Positions 46,519-58,735 of a stretch of DNA of 64,000 bases are shown here, in pieces. The notes beneath the pieces are model-generated. The model did no database searches, was not told where the DNA came from, and worked only from the letters and a program-made list of their open reading frames with translations. How positions within the stretch are numbered: the first letter of the stretch is position 1; every line of letters begins with the position of its first letter. Source of the stretch: Ideonella sp. A 288 (GTDB lineage: Bacteria > Pseudomonadota > Gammaproteobacteria > Burkholderiales > Burkholderiaceae_C); NCBI RefSeq assembly GCF_002198735.1, contig NZ_MWLO01000118.1, positions 1 through 64,000 of the forward strand. Direction: 5' to 3'. The position numbers were made by a program, and so were the translations under genes.

Positions 46519-47772
46519 ATGCTCTACCAACCGGACCGCCACGAACCGCTGCATCCGGCAGACGAAAACGGGTGGGATGAGGCCCGCGCGCGCGCTTGCA
46601 TCGCGGCCATTTGTCGCGACACCGAGGCGCAGTTCAGCCCGCAGCGCGGCTGGCCGGTTCATCCGCTGGATGTTGAACCTGGCGACGACACGCAGGCCGG
46701 CAACCCGTCGCTTTACTACGGCACCTGTGGTGTGCTGTGGGCTTTGCACCACCTGCACGCGACGGGTGCCTGCACGCTGCAGCGCGACTGGACCGTGGAT
46801 GCGGCCGCGCTCGTGCAGCACACGCGCGAGTGGATGAAGGACGACGCCGAGCGCGAACGCGCCGCCTACATGATGGGCGAGACACCGGTGCGCCTGCTCG
46901 AGCACCTGCGGACCGGCAGCGCCGCCGCGGCCGACCGGCTGGTCGAGTTGATCGAGGGCAACATGGAGCACCCGGCGCGGGAGCTGATGTGGGGTTCTCC
47001 TGGCACCTTGCTGGCCGCGCTGTTCATGCACCAGCGCACGGGGCAGGATCGCTTCGCAGCGCTGTTCCGCCGCACCGCGGCGGTCCTGTGGTCTCAGCTC
47101 GAATGGTCGGAAGCCCACGGCTGCCGCTATTGGACGCAGCAGCTCTACGGCCATACCTCCACCTACATGGATGCCGTGCATGGCTTCGCGGGCACAGCCT
47201 TGCCGCTGATCCGCGGCCGCCACCTGTTGGCCGCAGACGACTGGGCGCAGTGGCACGAGTGCATCGCGACGAGCGTGCGGCGCGCGGCCACCATCGAAGG
47301 GGTGGCTGGGGCCGAGGGCGGACAGGTCAACTGGGTTCCCTGGCTGGTGCTCGATGCGGCGCAGCTCGAACGATGGAACGCCCAGCCGCGCTGGCTCATG
47401 CAGTACTGCCACGGCTCGCCGGGCTTCGTCATCAACCTGGCCGGCTTTCCCGGTCATGAGCTCGATGACCTGCTGCTTGGCGCGGGCGAAACGACCTGGG
47501 CCGCCGGGCCGCTGAAGAAGGGCTCCAACCTCTGCCATGGCACCGGCGGCAACGGCTACGCCTTCCTGAAGCTGTTCGATCGCACCGGCGATGCACGGTG
47601 GCTGCAGCGGGCGCGTGCCTTCGCGATGCACGGCATCCGCCAGACCGAGTCTCATGCGGCACAGTACGGTCGCCTGCGCTACTCGCTGTGGACCGGCGAC
47701 CCCGGCTTCGCCATCTACCTCTGGGACTGCATTCGCGGCACAGCGGCGTTTCCGACGCTGGACGTGTTCTGA
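46519..47772 (+). CDS. LanC-like protein
   Basis: The 417-residue protein shows LanC/LanCL-type alpha-toroid features. Repeated GxxG-containing helix ends include YYGTCGVLWALHHL and LMWGSPGTLLAAL. The likely zinc ligands are Cys297 (QYCHGSPG), Cys339 and His340 (NLCHGTGGN). In lantibiotic clusters LanC forms thioether rings; LanC-like proteins elsewhere add glutathione or thiols to damaged proteins. No lanthipeptide precursor, LanB or LanM gene is visible here. The start is chosen after GGAGG three bases upstream. A TauD-like dioxygenase gene follows 97 bp downstream on the same strand. Confidence 0.8.
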   Translation: MLYQPDRHEPLHPADENGWDEARARACIAAICRDTEAQFSPQRGWPVHPLDVEPGDDTQAGNPSLYYGTCGVLWALHHLHATGACTLQRDWTVDAAALVQHTREWMKDDAERERAAYMMGETPVRLLEHLRTGSAAAADRLVELIEGNMEHPARELMWGSPGTLLAALFMHQRTGQDRFAALFRRTAAVLWSQLEWSEAHGCRYWTQQLYGHTSTYMDAVHGFAGTALPLIRGRHLLAADDWAQWHECIATSVRRAATIEGVAGAEGGQVNWVPWLVLDAAQLERWNAQPRWLMQYCHGSPGFVINLAGFPGHELDDLLLGAGETTWAAGPLKKGSNLCHGTGGNGYAFLKLFDRTGDARWLQRARAFAMHGIRQTESHAAQYGRLRYSLWTGDPGFAIYLWDCIRGTAAFPTLDVF

Positions 47773-47869
47773 CCGAGCTTGGTCATCGGCCTCCGTCCCT
47801 CCGGCCCCAGGGCCAGGGTGCGCCGCTGCCCTAGACTCAGGGCGCGCAACCCATCCGCCGTCTGCTGCC

Positions 47870-48850
47870 ATGAGCCTGATCCTCAAACAAGCCATCACCT
47901 CACCCGCTGCCTGGACCGCGGCCATCGCGCAGCATGACCCCGCCTGGCAGCAGACTCTGCCGGCCGAAACCCTTGCCGTGCTGGAGCGTGCGCTGGTCGG
48001 CTTGAAATCGCGCGGTCTGGCCTTTCCGCATTTCGGCAAGGCCGATTTCCCGATCGAGGCATTGGCGCCCCAGCTCGCCCGCTGGGCCGACGAACTGGAA
48101 AACGGCCGCGGCTTTGTGCTGCTGCGCGGGCTCCCGGTGGAGCGCTACAGCGAGGATGACATCCGAGCCATCTATTACGGCATCGGCCTGCACCTGGGCG
48201 TGCCCGTGCGGCAGAACCCACGCGGTGACCTGCTCGGTGAGGTCATGGCCGTGGGCGACCGCAACGACAAGCGCACTCGCGTCTACGAGACCGACCTGTA
48301 CCTGCCCTACCACTCGGACCCCTCGGACGTGGTGGGCCTGCTGTGCCTGCGCAAGGCCAGAACCGGGGGCCTGAGCAGCCTGGTGAGCGTGGCGGCGCTC
48401 TACAACCGCATCCTGGCCGAGCATCCCGAGTACCTGGGCCTGTACTACCGACCCTGGTACTTTGCCCACCTGTGCGAACCTCAGCCCAGCCTATCGCCCA
48501 TCTTCAGCGTGCGAGACGGCAAGCTCAGCTGCCGCTACCTGCGCCAGTACATCGAGCTGGGCCACGAGATCCGCGGCGTGCCGCTGTCGCGCGTGGAGAT
48601 CGAAGCACTGGACCTCTTCGACACCCTCATGATGGACCCCGCCATGCGGGTGGACATGATGATGGAGCCGGGCGACCTGCAGTTCGCCAACAACTACGCC
48701 GTCCTGCACTCGCGCACGGCCTTCGAAGACCCCCAAGACGCGCAGCTGCGGCGCAAGATGTTGCGGCTGTGGGTGAAGATGCCCAACGCGCGCCAGCTGG
48801 CGCCCGAGTTCCCGGGGCGCAATGGCTTTCCGGAGCCGGCGGCGGCCTGA
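47870..48850 (+). CDS. TauD/TfdA-type Fe(II)/2-oxoglutarate dioxygenase
   Basis: The 326-residue protein has the facial-triad motif H148-x-D150 in YHSDPSD, a distal histidine H280 in VLHSRTAF and a following arginine pair in LRRKMLRLWVKM that can hold 2-oxoglutarate. This matches TauD/TfdA-like hydroxylases. No strong Shine-Dalgarno precedes the ATG. The gene lies downstream of a LanC-like gene in the same orientation, so they may act in a joint modification pathway; substrate unknown. Confidence 0.88.
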   Translation: MSLILKQAITSPAAWTAAIAQHDPAWQQTLPAETLAVLERALVGLKSRGLAFPHFGKADFPIEALAPQLARWADELENGRGFVLLRGLPVERYSEDDIRAIYYGIGLHLGVPVRQNPRGDLLGEVMAVGDRNDKRTRVYETDLYLPYHSDPSDVVGLLCLRKARTGGLSSLVSVAALYNRILAEHPEYLGLYYRPWYFAHLCEPQPSLSPIFSVRDGKLSCRYLRQYIELGHEIRGVPLSRVEIEALDLFDTLMMDPAMRVDMMMEPGDLQFANNYAVLHSRTAFEDPQDAQLRRKMLRLWVKMPNARQLAPEFPGRNGFPEPAAA

Positions 48851-49126
48851 TCTCCAGGCCTGCGCTTGCCCAGGCGCCCTGGATCGCTGCAGCGTCAGAA
48901 CCTCCATGTGGGGTGGACGGCGACGCCTGATGGCATCGACCGTGCCGTCCAGACCGTTGCGTCAATGCAATCTTCTGCGGTTGAACCCGCTGCAGACTTG
49001 ACCTCACTGTCAGCCATGCGGGCGACCCCTGCCGTCATGGCACCGCCTCTGAGCAGAGGGGGTCGAGACGCACCTCTTCAGTGTGATGCGTGGGGGCTAT
49101 GCGACCAATTGCCACACTCAACTAGA
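48851..49126. other. Upstream region of katG
   Basis: No gene is supported here. The promoter and operator-like element of katG lie at its right end. Confidence 0.4.
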
Positions 49127-51388
<2,262 letters not shown>

Positions 51389-51425
51389 TCCGGCTCGCGG
51401 CTTCGCCTCGAAAGCCGCGCCGCCA

Positions 51426-51452
51426 CAGGTCTGTGCCCTCTGGACAGACCTG
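51426..51452 (+). terminator. Hairpin after katG
   Basis: CAGGTCTGT and ACAGACCTG form a perfect 9-bp stem around a 9-base loop 38 bases after the katG stop. No T-run follows, so intrinsic termination is uncertain; it may be an RNA-stabilising stem. Confidence 0.5.
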
Positions 51453-52009
51453 CTGGCACGGCTGTCGTTGCGGCAGTGGCAAGCCACCTGGCGCAGACCA
51501 CTGGGAAGTCGCCGCGCATCGCCCCGCGGGTGCTGCACAAGCCGCTTCCTTCATCGGGTAGGCGCGGTCCTTGCGGGGCGGGGTACAGCCTGTTGCTGTG
51601 CTTTGGAGGGTCTTTCAAGGTCACTCTCCCGGCGTGCGACCGCGAGCGTTGTCACGCCCAAGGTGACCGGTGCAACGCCCGCAGTCATCGACGTGGAGTG
51701 TCATCGGGTGCCTGGTGCGGGTCCGTGCGGTGTCAGACAGAACGACGCCGAGGGTGGCTGCCGCAGGACTGGCTTGTTTCGGGTCAGGCCCCACGTCGCG
51801 CAGCCCTGGGCACTGGGGTGGACCGATTCAGAACGCAGCGCAGCACGCCGTCAATCACGGGGGTCGGTGTTCTGCACCGCACCGACGGTGCGTTCTGCCA
51901 GGGTCACGATGTAAGCTGATCTGCAACGACCACGCTGACATCCAGCCGCCATGGCCCGCAACGGCAGGGCGCGTTCGCGGGGTCATGCAGTGCACTTCCT
52001 GGAGAAGCC
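51453..52009. other. Region after katG, no supported gene
   Basis: Short plus-strand frames exist but show no family similarity and no clear start sites. Nothing else is identified. Confidence 0.35.
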
Positions 52010-52645
52010 GTGATCAAGAAGTCGGGCAGTCCACACCCTGTGTCGGCGAACAATCCCTGTCCCTTCCTGCGTGCGCTCGTGGCGACGGGCCAGTTGGCCG
52101 ATGACCGGGAACCGCTTGCGAAGGTCGCGGCCGTCGTGGCGACCACGGCCCGCGCCGGCGACGGCTGTCCTGTCCTCCCGCGCAACGTGGTGTTCGCCAT
52201 CGCTTCAGTGGCGAACGGCTGCAGCCCCGTGTCGCTGGTCCGCACCCAGTGGACCGGCTTGCAGTTGAATGCGCTGCGCGGCGGGCCTCTCGACAAGAAG
52301 GGCGTGGGATCGAGGATCCTGAACGCCCGAGGGCGGGTCGATGCGAAAGAGGTGTCGAGACTGCAGGGCTTCGCCAAGGAGAAGTCGAACGCCGATGGTT
52401 CATCGGAGCTCGGCCTGGGACTGGCCGAACTGCGCAGCTACATGGACGCCAACTTCGCGCGCGCTGCGGGACACCGGCGGTTGATCGATCGGACGTTGAT
52501 GCTGGGCGAGTGGCCCGTGTTGCTGAGGGTGATGGGCAAGGACGGGCCGGGCGGCAGGTACCTGGGCCTTCAAGATGTTGTCGATCTCTTCAAGCACCGC
52601 CGCTTTCCGGAGCGCATGAACAAGCGCTTGCGGATCGGCGCGTAG
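52010..52645 (+). CDS. Hypothetical protein with PCP motif, possibly heme-thiolate peroxidase-related
   Basis: The 211-residue protein starts at GTG 52010 behind GGAGAAG. Near its N-terminus it has NPCPFLRALVATGQL (Cys17). In fungal-type heme-thiolate (chloro)peroxidases a very similar PCPxLNxLANHG segment carries the heme-ligating cysteine, so a distant relation is possible. The downstream residues do not confirm the catalytic acid by eye. It lies downstream of katG but 620 bp away. Otherwise the protein is an uncharacterised small soluble protein. Confidence 0.45.
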   Translation: MIKKSGSPHPVSANNPCPFLRALVATGQLADDREPLAKVAAVVATTARAGDGCPVLPRNVVFAIASVANGCSPVSLVRTQWTGLQLNALRGGPLDKKGVGSRILNARGRVDAKEVSRLQGFAKEKSNADGSSELGLGLAELRSYMDANFARAAGHRRLIDRTLMLGEWPVLLRVMGKDGPGGRYLGLQDVVDLFKHRRFPERMNKRLRIGA

Positions 52646-52905
52646 CCGCCGAGCAAGCGCGCCGACGTGCCGAAGGTGGGGTTCGCAAGGGCGGGCAGGC
52701 AACCGCTGGCGCGTCCACAGCCGACTCGGACGTGGCAGTGGCCTCCGGCGGTCGGCCCGTTCCTGCCGTTCGATGCACGGAATCGGGCGACAGGACAGTG
52801 CCCATCGCTGAAGTCGACCTGCAGCCGACAGAAGCGTCGAAGGCTGGTGGAGCCCTTCATAATCAAAACCTGCCCCCCGCTTGTTCGAGATGCCGACCTT
52901 TCATC

Positions 52906-53388
52906 ATGGATAAATCCTTGCTGCAGCAGCAGGTGCTGGAACGGCTCGCCGAAGACCTGCTGCAAGCCGAACAGGCCATGCGGGCGGCCCATGAAACGGC
53001 GACTCATGAAGAAAACATCGCCGAAAACAAGTACGACACATTGGGACTCGAAGCCGCCTACCTGGCCACCGGCCAAGCCCGTCGCGCCGAAGCCATCCGC
53101 CAGGCGATGGCCATTTGGCGCCGATTCCGCCCACGCCCTTACGACGCCAGCAAAGGCATCGAGCTCGGCGCGCTGGTCTGCCTGGTCGATTCCGACGACA
53201 AGCAGCAACAGCTCTTTCTCGGCCCGGATGGAGGCAGCATGACGTTGGTCAGCGGCGCTCAGCTCGTTCAGGTCATCAGCAGCGATGCCCCTTTGGGCCG
53301 GGCCATGCTGGGCAAATGCGAGGGTGATGAGGTGTCGGTACAGGTCGCTCCAATTCGACAGCAGTTTGAGGTGCTGCGGGTTCATTGA
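52906..53388 (+). CDS. GreA/GreB-like transcription elongation factor homologue
   Basis: The 160-residue protein has an N-terminal coiled-coil region (residues about 5-75, including AEDLLQAEQAMRAAHETATH). A C-terminal beta-rich domain contains ELGALVCLV and LGRAMLGKCEGDEVSV, the typical GreA C-terminal signature. The two acidic tip residues of the coiled coil that activate RNA polymerase cleavage are not obvious. It may be a Gre-domain regulator rather than a true cleavage factor. No operon partner is close; the next gene converges. Confidence 0.8.
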   Translation: MDKSLLQQQVLERLAEDLLQAEQAMRAAHETATHEENIAENKYDTLGLEAAYLATGQARRAEAIRQAMAIWRRFRPRPYDASKGIELGALVCLVDSDDKQQQLFLGPDGGSMTLVSGAQLVQVISSDAPLGRAMLGKCEGDEVSVQVAPIRQQFEVLRVH

Positions 53389-53500
53389 GCCGCCAGCAAG
53401 TTCACGCCGCCCTACCCGCTTGGTTGCTTCCGGCCGGTGCAGTGGCGGGTGGGGGCTCGCGCGCGCTGGCGAGCGCCGCGCCTGCGCCTGTCAGCGGCAT

Positions 53501-56500
53501 TCAGGTCATCGTGTCGCGACCGCTTTGGCCCGTGGCCTCACGCTCGGCGTTGGCTGCCGCCCAGGCCGCCTGCACTTGCCGGTGCAGCGGGATGTCCTGC
53601 AAGATGGCCTGCCGCAAGTCCTCGTCGCCCGACATCTCGGCCTTCGCCTGCATGTCCTTGTGTGCGCGCTCGATCGCCGACCACGCGCGCGGGTCGCCGC
53701 AGCGCTGCCAGACTCGATGGCAGACCAGCATGGGCCACGCCTCTTCGTCCAGAGCCATGACCGAGGCACCGCCGAGCGCCTGCACCACGCGCTCGGCGGC
53801 GTCGCGGGCGGCGTCGAGCCGGCCCTGGGTCAGCGCGACGGCCGCGTGCCCGGCGTAGGCCTGGCTCGCGAAGTGGGGTTGCCCGGCCGCTTCGAAGGTC
53901 GCTGCGGAGGCGGCATAGGCGGTTTCGGCCAGCTCGAATTCGCTGGCATCCGCATGCAATTGCCCATCGAGCAGTTGGCAGCGGCCGATGACGTCGCGCA
54001 TTTCGCACTGCTCGGCAAAGGCTTGCGCCTGACGCAGCGTCGACCAGGCACGCTCGGGGCGCCCCAGATCGCGTTCGATGCGGGCGCTGTTGTACAGCGA
54101 AATGGCGCGCATGTGGGTCCAGCCCAGCTCGCTCGCCATCTGTTCGACGACCTGTCGTTGCGCCAGTGACTGCTCCAAGCGCCCCGTATCGCCCAGCACC
54201 GCAGCGATGACGTCTTGCGCACTGGCCTGCGCCGGGCGCGCGCCTTCGGCCGTCGCCCGCTCGAGCGCCTCGGTCGCGGCCGCCATCGCGGACCGCATGG
54301 CGCCGACGGCTCTGAGCACGATGGCCTGGACCAGCAAGGTCTTGAAGACCAGCGTGCGCAAGGCGCTGGAGTCTTCGCGCTGCAGGGCCTGGCGCGCGGC
54401 GGCCACGGCGTCCGCGGCCAGCCCGAGCGCGGCTTGCATGTCTCCGTGCGAATAGTGGCTCCAGGCCAATTGCCCCAATGCCATGGCGCCGGCATGCACG
54501 GCGCCCGAACGCGCGGCCAGTTCGACGACTCGCGTTGCCAGCGTCAGCGCCTGGGTTTCGTCGCCACGGCGCGACGCCAGCAAGGCCTGCGACATGGTGG
54601 CCTCGGCCAACAGGGCTTCGTCGCCCAGCGCTTCGGCCAGCGCGAGACGGGCCTTGACGTCCACCTCCTGCACACCACGTTGTCCGGCGATGTCGGCGAC
54701 GCGCATGCGCAGGCTGTGCAGCTCGTAGCGCCGCTGCAGCGCGTCGGGGTCGACGCAGCGCAGCGCGCTTTCCGCGTGTTCGATGGCGGCCGTGTTGGCA
54801 TAGCGGCGTTCGGCATCCAGCGCAGCGCGTTCGTAGTAGTCCAGCGCTCGCGCCCGGTCGCCGGCGCGTTCGTAGTGCAGGGCGGTCACGGCCAGGTATT
54901 CGGCCGCGCGATCGCCCATGCGGCCGGCCAGCCAATCCGCGGCGGCGGCGTGGCCGGCCTGGCGCGCGGCCTTGAGCACCGTGTCGTAGGTGACCTGCTG
55001 CAGGACGTGGTGGCGAAAGGCCTGCTCGGGCGTGTCGTCGAAGCTGCTCTCGGCGCGCCGCTGCACCAGCTGGCGGCCCTGCAATGCCGGCAACGCGGGC
55101 GGTGCCGCGGCGTCCAGCGCCGCCAGGGCCTTGTCCCAGAAGACATGGCCGACGATGCTGGCCTGCTGCAGCACCTTGCGCTGGCTCGGCGGCAGGGCGT
55201 CCAGCCGGGCCTGCAGCACGCCCACCAGGGTGGTGGGAATGCGGACGTTCGCCAAGCGCTCGGGCAGCACGCGCCAGCGGCCCGGTTCTTCGACCACCAC
55301 GCCGCTGTCCAGGCACATGCGCAGCAGTTCCTCCATGAAGAACGGGTTGCCGTCGGCCAGCTCCACCAGGCGCCGCTGCAGGGTTTCGCCGCCGCTGACC
55401 ACGCGCTGGAGCAGGGCACTGGCCAAGGTCTCGGCTTGCGGGCCGTTCAGCACTTCCAGGTGCAGCAGGGTGTGCGCGCCCATGCCTTGTCCCCAGTCGG
55501 GACGCCGCTCCAGGAATTCAGGTCGCGCCGTGGCCAGCAAGACCAGCGGCGACGCGGCCGGCTGCTGCATCAGCTCGACCAGGAAATCGAGCGAACCGTC
55601 GTCGACCCAGTGCAGGTCCTCCAGCAGCAGCCAGGGCAGGCCGCCGGCGGCGCCAACGGCTTGCAGCAGTTCGCGCAGGGCCGCAAACGCACGCTGGTGG
55701 AGATCGCGCGGTCCCAGACCCGCCAATGCCGGGCGGGCCGAGAAGCCCAGGCCGACGAGCTGGCCGATGATCTGCGCCTTGACCTCGCCCGCGTCACCCA
55801 GCCAGGGACGCAGGCCTTCGACCAGGCGCGTGCGGGCCAGTTCCAGGCCGTCGCCGTCGGCGATCTGGAACCGCCAGGCCAGCATGCTGCGCAACAGGCC
55901 GAACGGTTGCAGCCGCGACATGGGGTTGGTGCGCCCTGGCAGCAGCCACACCTGCGGCTGCAGGGCGGGCATGCCGGCCTGCAGTTCCTGCAGCAGACGG
56001 CTCTTGCCCACGCCGGGTTCGCCGATCAAGGTCAGCGCCTGCGGCCGGTGTTCGGTGGCTGCCGTCTGAAGCAGCGAGCGCAGGCGCGCCAGTTCGGCTT
56101 CGCGGCCGATGAACGGGCCTTGTTCGCTGCCCAGGCCGCGCGCCTCCGCCCTGTGCTGGCGCGGCACGGCGTGCTGGACCAGGTAGGTCTTCAGCGGCGC
56201 GTCGTTGCCCTTCACCTGCAGCGGCGGTTGGGCCGTGGCGTCGAAGGCGCCCCGCACCAGCAGCCAGGTGTCGTGGCTGATGCGCAGCGACCCCGGCAGC
56301 GCCGTCTGCTCCATGCGAGCCGCGATGTTGACCGCCTGGCCACGGATGGTGCCTTCTTCGTCGACCCCGCCGCCCAGCAGCACCGGGCCGGTGTGGATGC
56401 CCACGCGCACGTTGCAGCCGTCGTGCCCGTGTTCCGCGAGCACGCGCTCCTGCAGCGACTTGCCTTCGGCCAGCAGGGCCAGGCCGCAGAGCACGGCGCG

Positions 56501-56884
56501 TTCGGCGTCGTCTTCCCGGGCGCGCTCGGCGCCGAAGGCCGCCAGCAGGTTGTCGCCGGCGTACTGGAGCACCCGGCCTCCGTGGGCCGCGACGCAACGG
56601 GTGCACGACTCCAGCAAGCCATCCATGACGGCATGCACGTCCTCGGGGTCGAGACGGGCGCTGAGTGCGGTCGAGCCCACGACGTCCAGGAACAGCACCG
56701 AGACCTGGCGGCGGGCCTGATCGGGGTTCGGGGCGCCCAGGCGCCCCAGCCGTTCGCGCATCGGCGCCAGCGCAACATCGACCACGGCGTCGCCCAGCAA
56801 GGCGCGCTGGTTCTCCAGGGCGGCGATGGCGGCCTGAAGCCGCTCGAGTTCATCCATCCCGGGCTGTCCAGGCAAGACCGACAT
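53501..56884 (-). CDS. Class III adenylate cyclase-type / STAND ATPase / TPR regulator
   Basis: The 1127-residue protein begins with a helical segment. A class III cyclase domain follows, with D67 (LFLDVVGSTAL) and D111 (QYAGDNLLAAFG) as metal ligands and the intact NxxxR pair in VNIAARM. A STAND-type ATPase has Walker A GEPGVGKS and Walker B LLLEDLHWVDD. The rest is TPR-like (ALDYYERAALDAERRYAN). It shares its architecture with the cyclase protein at 10177-13356 but keeps the catalytic Asn and lacks the zinc ribbon. The ATG at 56884 follows a G-rich segment. No effector gene is obvious. Confidence 0.85.
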   Translation of the reverse strand: MSVLPGQPGMDELERLQAAIAALENQRALLGDAVVDVALAPMRERLGRLGAPNPDQARRQVSVLFLDVVGSTALSARLDPEDVHAVMDGLLESCTRCVAAHGGRVLQYAGDNLLAAFGAERAREDDAERAVLCGLALLAEGKSLQERVLAEHGHDGCNVRVGIHTGPVLLGGGVDEEGTIRGQAVNIAARMEQTALPGSLRISHDTWLLVRGAFDATAQPPLQVKGNDAPLKTYLVQHAVPRQHRAEARGLGSEQGPFIGREAELARLRSLLQTAATEHRPQALTLIGEPGVGKSRLLQELQAGMPALQPQVWLLPGRTNPMSRLQPFGLLRSMLAWRFQIADGDGLELARTRLVEGLRPWLGDAGEVKAQIIGQLVGLGFSARPALAGLGPRDLHQRAFAALRELLQAVGAAGGLPWLLLEDLHWVDDGSLDFLVELMQQPAASPLVLLATARPEFLERRPDWGQGMGAHTLLHLEVLNGPQAETLASALLQRVVSGGETLQRRLVELADGNPFFMEELLRMCLDSGVVVEEPGRWRVLPERLANVRIPTTLVGVLQARLDALPPSQRKVLQQASIVGHVFWDKALAALDAAAPPALPALQGRQLVQRRAESSFDDTPEQAFRHHVLQQVTYDTVLKAARQAGHAAAADWLAGRMGDRAAEYLAVTALHYERAGDRARALDYYERAALDAERRYANTAAIEHAESALRCVDPDALQRRYELHSLRMRVADIAGQRGVQEVDVKARLALAEALGDEALLAEATMSQALLASRRGDETQALTLATRVVELAARSGAVHAGAMALGQLAWSHYSHGDMQAALGLAADAVAAARQALQREDSSALRTLVFKTLLVQAIVLRAVGAMRSAMAAATEALERATAEGARPAQASAQDVIAAVLGDTGRLEQSLAQRQVVEQMASELGWTHMRAISLYNSARIERDLGRPERAWSTLRQAQAFAEQCEMRDVIGRCQLLDGQLHADASEFELAETAYAASAATFEAAGQPHFASQAYAGHAAVALTQGRLDAARDAAERVVQALGGASVMALDEEAWPMLVCHRVWQRCGDPRAWSAIERAHKDMQAKAEMSGDEDLRQAILQDIPLHRQVQAAWAAANAEREATGQSGRDTMT

Positions 56885-57184
56885 TTCAAGCCCCCGGTTG
56901 CATTGGCACGAGTATGGACCCGTGGCCCACCGCGCCCTGGTCCGGGGCGTCGGCGGGAGGGCGGGGAGGTCATGGCCTGCACCCGGGCATGGCCCGCATG
57001 GCGATGATCCCGAGCGGTCGACCTCAGGTGGCAGCTCCTGGCCGGCAGCGTGAGTACAGCGGAGCGCCACGAAGCGGACTTCCGATGCACTGGCCAGGGC
57101 CGGCCGAGGCCAGCTGTCGGCGAGGTCCGCGAATGGGCGCGCCCTGCCATCCGATGACGGTGGCGACGCGCAGCGTCATGGCAT
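56885..57184. other. Upstream region of the second cyclase gene
   Basis: No gene is recognised. It contains the cyclase promoter by position and merges into the IS91 scar. Confidence 0.35.
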
Positions 57185-57345
57185 CCCGTCTTCTCACGGT
57201 CGGCAGCAGCGTGGTCCCGCCGCGCCAGGGTGTCTTGAGGATCGGCTTCACTCGCCCTGCCGCATTGGGTTGCACCCGGTGGCCCGACAGCGCTGGCCGA
57301 CGGCAATCCGATAAGTGGCGGTCGCCGCCAAGAGCGGGCAGACTC
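57185..57345 (-). pseudogene. Degraded IS91-family transposase fragment
   Basis: The minus strand reads ATATYRIAVGQ, then after a frame change PALSGHRVQPNAAGRVKPIL and KTPWRGGTTLL. These match the C-terminal part of the IS91 transposase at 20889-22397, but with an internal deletion that removes the tyrosine region. Fewer than 60 codons remain. Confidence 0.65.
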
Positions 57346-57408
57346 CGCAGCGTCGTCTGCAGCCTGGCGTCGCCAGGCCTTGCGTGACGACGTCAACCCC
57401 GCTCCGCC

Positions 57409-58674
57409 ATGCACCTGCCCGACTGTCTTCGTCGTTCCGCTGCCCGCATCCGCATCCTGATGGTGGCCGCCGCCATGGGCGCGACGATCCAGGCCGGTGC
57501 CGCCACCGACACGCTGCAGCACGGGCCGTTCGAGATCGTCGCCACGGGGCGGCGCATCTCGTCCGGCACCTTCCCCAACCAGGGTGGCAACCCGTTCGCC
57601 ACGCTCGAGGTCAGCAGCTACTCGCTACGCTGGCGCGGCCGCGAGGTCGATGTGCCCGGGCTGGGCACCCGCTTCTGGCGCGTGCTGCGCCTGACAGACG
57701 CCCCGCGGCCGACCCTGCTGCTGGTGACGCGCGACTTCACGCTGGTCAGCGAGAAGGACGGCCAGCTGCAGGTGCAGCCCGTCGGCAGCGGCAGCAACAC
57801 GCTGGCCGAGGCGCAATGGCTCGACAGCCGGGCCGGCCAGCCGGGCGAATCGCTGATGTGGGGCATCGAGAAGTCGGACGTGGCCAGCGGCAGCGAACTG
57901 CGCGGCGGACGCTGGCTGCGCCTGGGCTCGCTGCGCGTGCTGGATGTCAAGACGATGGTGCTGCACAAGATCGAACCCTGGGTGCCGATGCGGCCTGGCG
58001 AGCCCGTGACCAGCGTGTCGCGTGAAGGCGACGAGGCACGCGCCTTCTCGCTGGGCGGCACGCAGTACGTGCTGGCTGGGTCGCAGTACGACTACGCGCG
58101 CGGCCGCGGCCACGTGCACGGGCTGCTGCTGGTGGACATCGCCAGCGGCAAGGCCGCCGAGCTGCGACTGGACCGGCGCCGCATGCCGTTCGCGCAGGTG
58201 GCCGACATCGACGCCGCGTGGATCGCGCACTACTTCGTCTGGCAGCGCGATGCCGCGGGCCGCGAGACGCTGCTGCCGCGGCCCGGCGCTGCGCGCAAGC
58301 CCTGGCTCGGGCGCTTGGCAATGGACTCGAGCGGTACGCTGGAGTACCGCGTGGACCGGGTACGCCCGGCGCTGCTCGACGAGCTCAGGCGCGTCGTGCT
58401 GGCGCTTCCCGGCGCCGCGCTGGCGCCGGACTGGATCGATCCGGCGCGCGGCATCGATGGCAACACCCTGCGCGTTGGCGACTGCGTGCTGTCCCTGCTG
58501 GCCAGTGGCGACTCGCCGCCCGACGAGGACTATGGCGGCGTCGTCTCGGTCTACGCGCCCAGCCTCAAGCGTGCGGCGCAGGCCAGCTGCAACGCACTCA
58601 TCCGGCGCATCGCCAGCACTTTCGATGCCGAGCTGGCCGCCGGTCGCCACGAGCGGCTGGCGGTTCTGGACTGA
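57409..58674 (+). CDS. Exported protein of unknown function
   Basis: The 421-residue protein has a signal peptide (residues about 10-31, ending AGAA). Its mature part is beta-rich with several Trp/Arg-rich strands (YSLRWRGREVDVPG, FWRVLRLTDAPR) and no catalytic motif known to me. It may be a periplasmic beta-propeller- or sandwich-type protein. No operon partner is close. Confidence 0.65.
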   Translation: MHLPDCLRRSAARIRILMVAAAMGATIQAGAATDTLQHGPFEIVATGRRISSGTFPNQGGNPFATLEVSSYSLRWRGREVDVPGLGTRFWRVLRLTDAPRPTLLLVTRDFTLVSEKDGQLQVQPVGSGSNTLAEAQWLDSRAGQPGESLMWGIEKSDVASGSELRGGRWLRLGSLRVLDVKTMVLHKIEPWVPMRPGEPVTSVSREGDEARAFSLGGTQYVLAGSQYDYARGRGHVHGLLLVDIASGKAAELRLDRRRMPFAQVADIDAAWIAHYFVWQRDAAGRETLLPRPGAARKPWLGRLAMDSSGTLEYRVDRVRPALLDELRRVVLALPGAALAPDWIDPARGIDGNTLRVGDCVLSLLASGDSPPDEDYGGVVSVYAPSLKRAAQASCNALIRRIASTFDAELAAGRHERLAVLD

Positions 58675-58735
58675 CGAGGCGTCCGCCTTTCTCGACTGAC
58701 CACGAACCGGTCGCTCTCTCGCTGCGGCTGTAAAA

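Noticed and set aside
46405-48039. Minus-strand open frame of 544 codons
   Set aside because: It is antisense to the LanC-like gene with its conserved Cys/His motifs.
54215-57007. Long plus-strand open frame of 930 codons
   Set aside because: It is antisense to the second cyclase gene and has no domain pattern.
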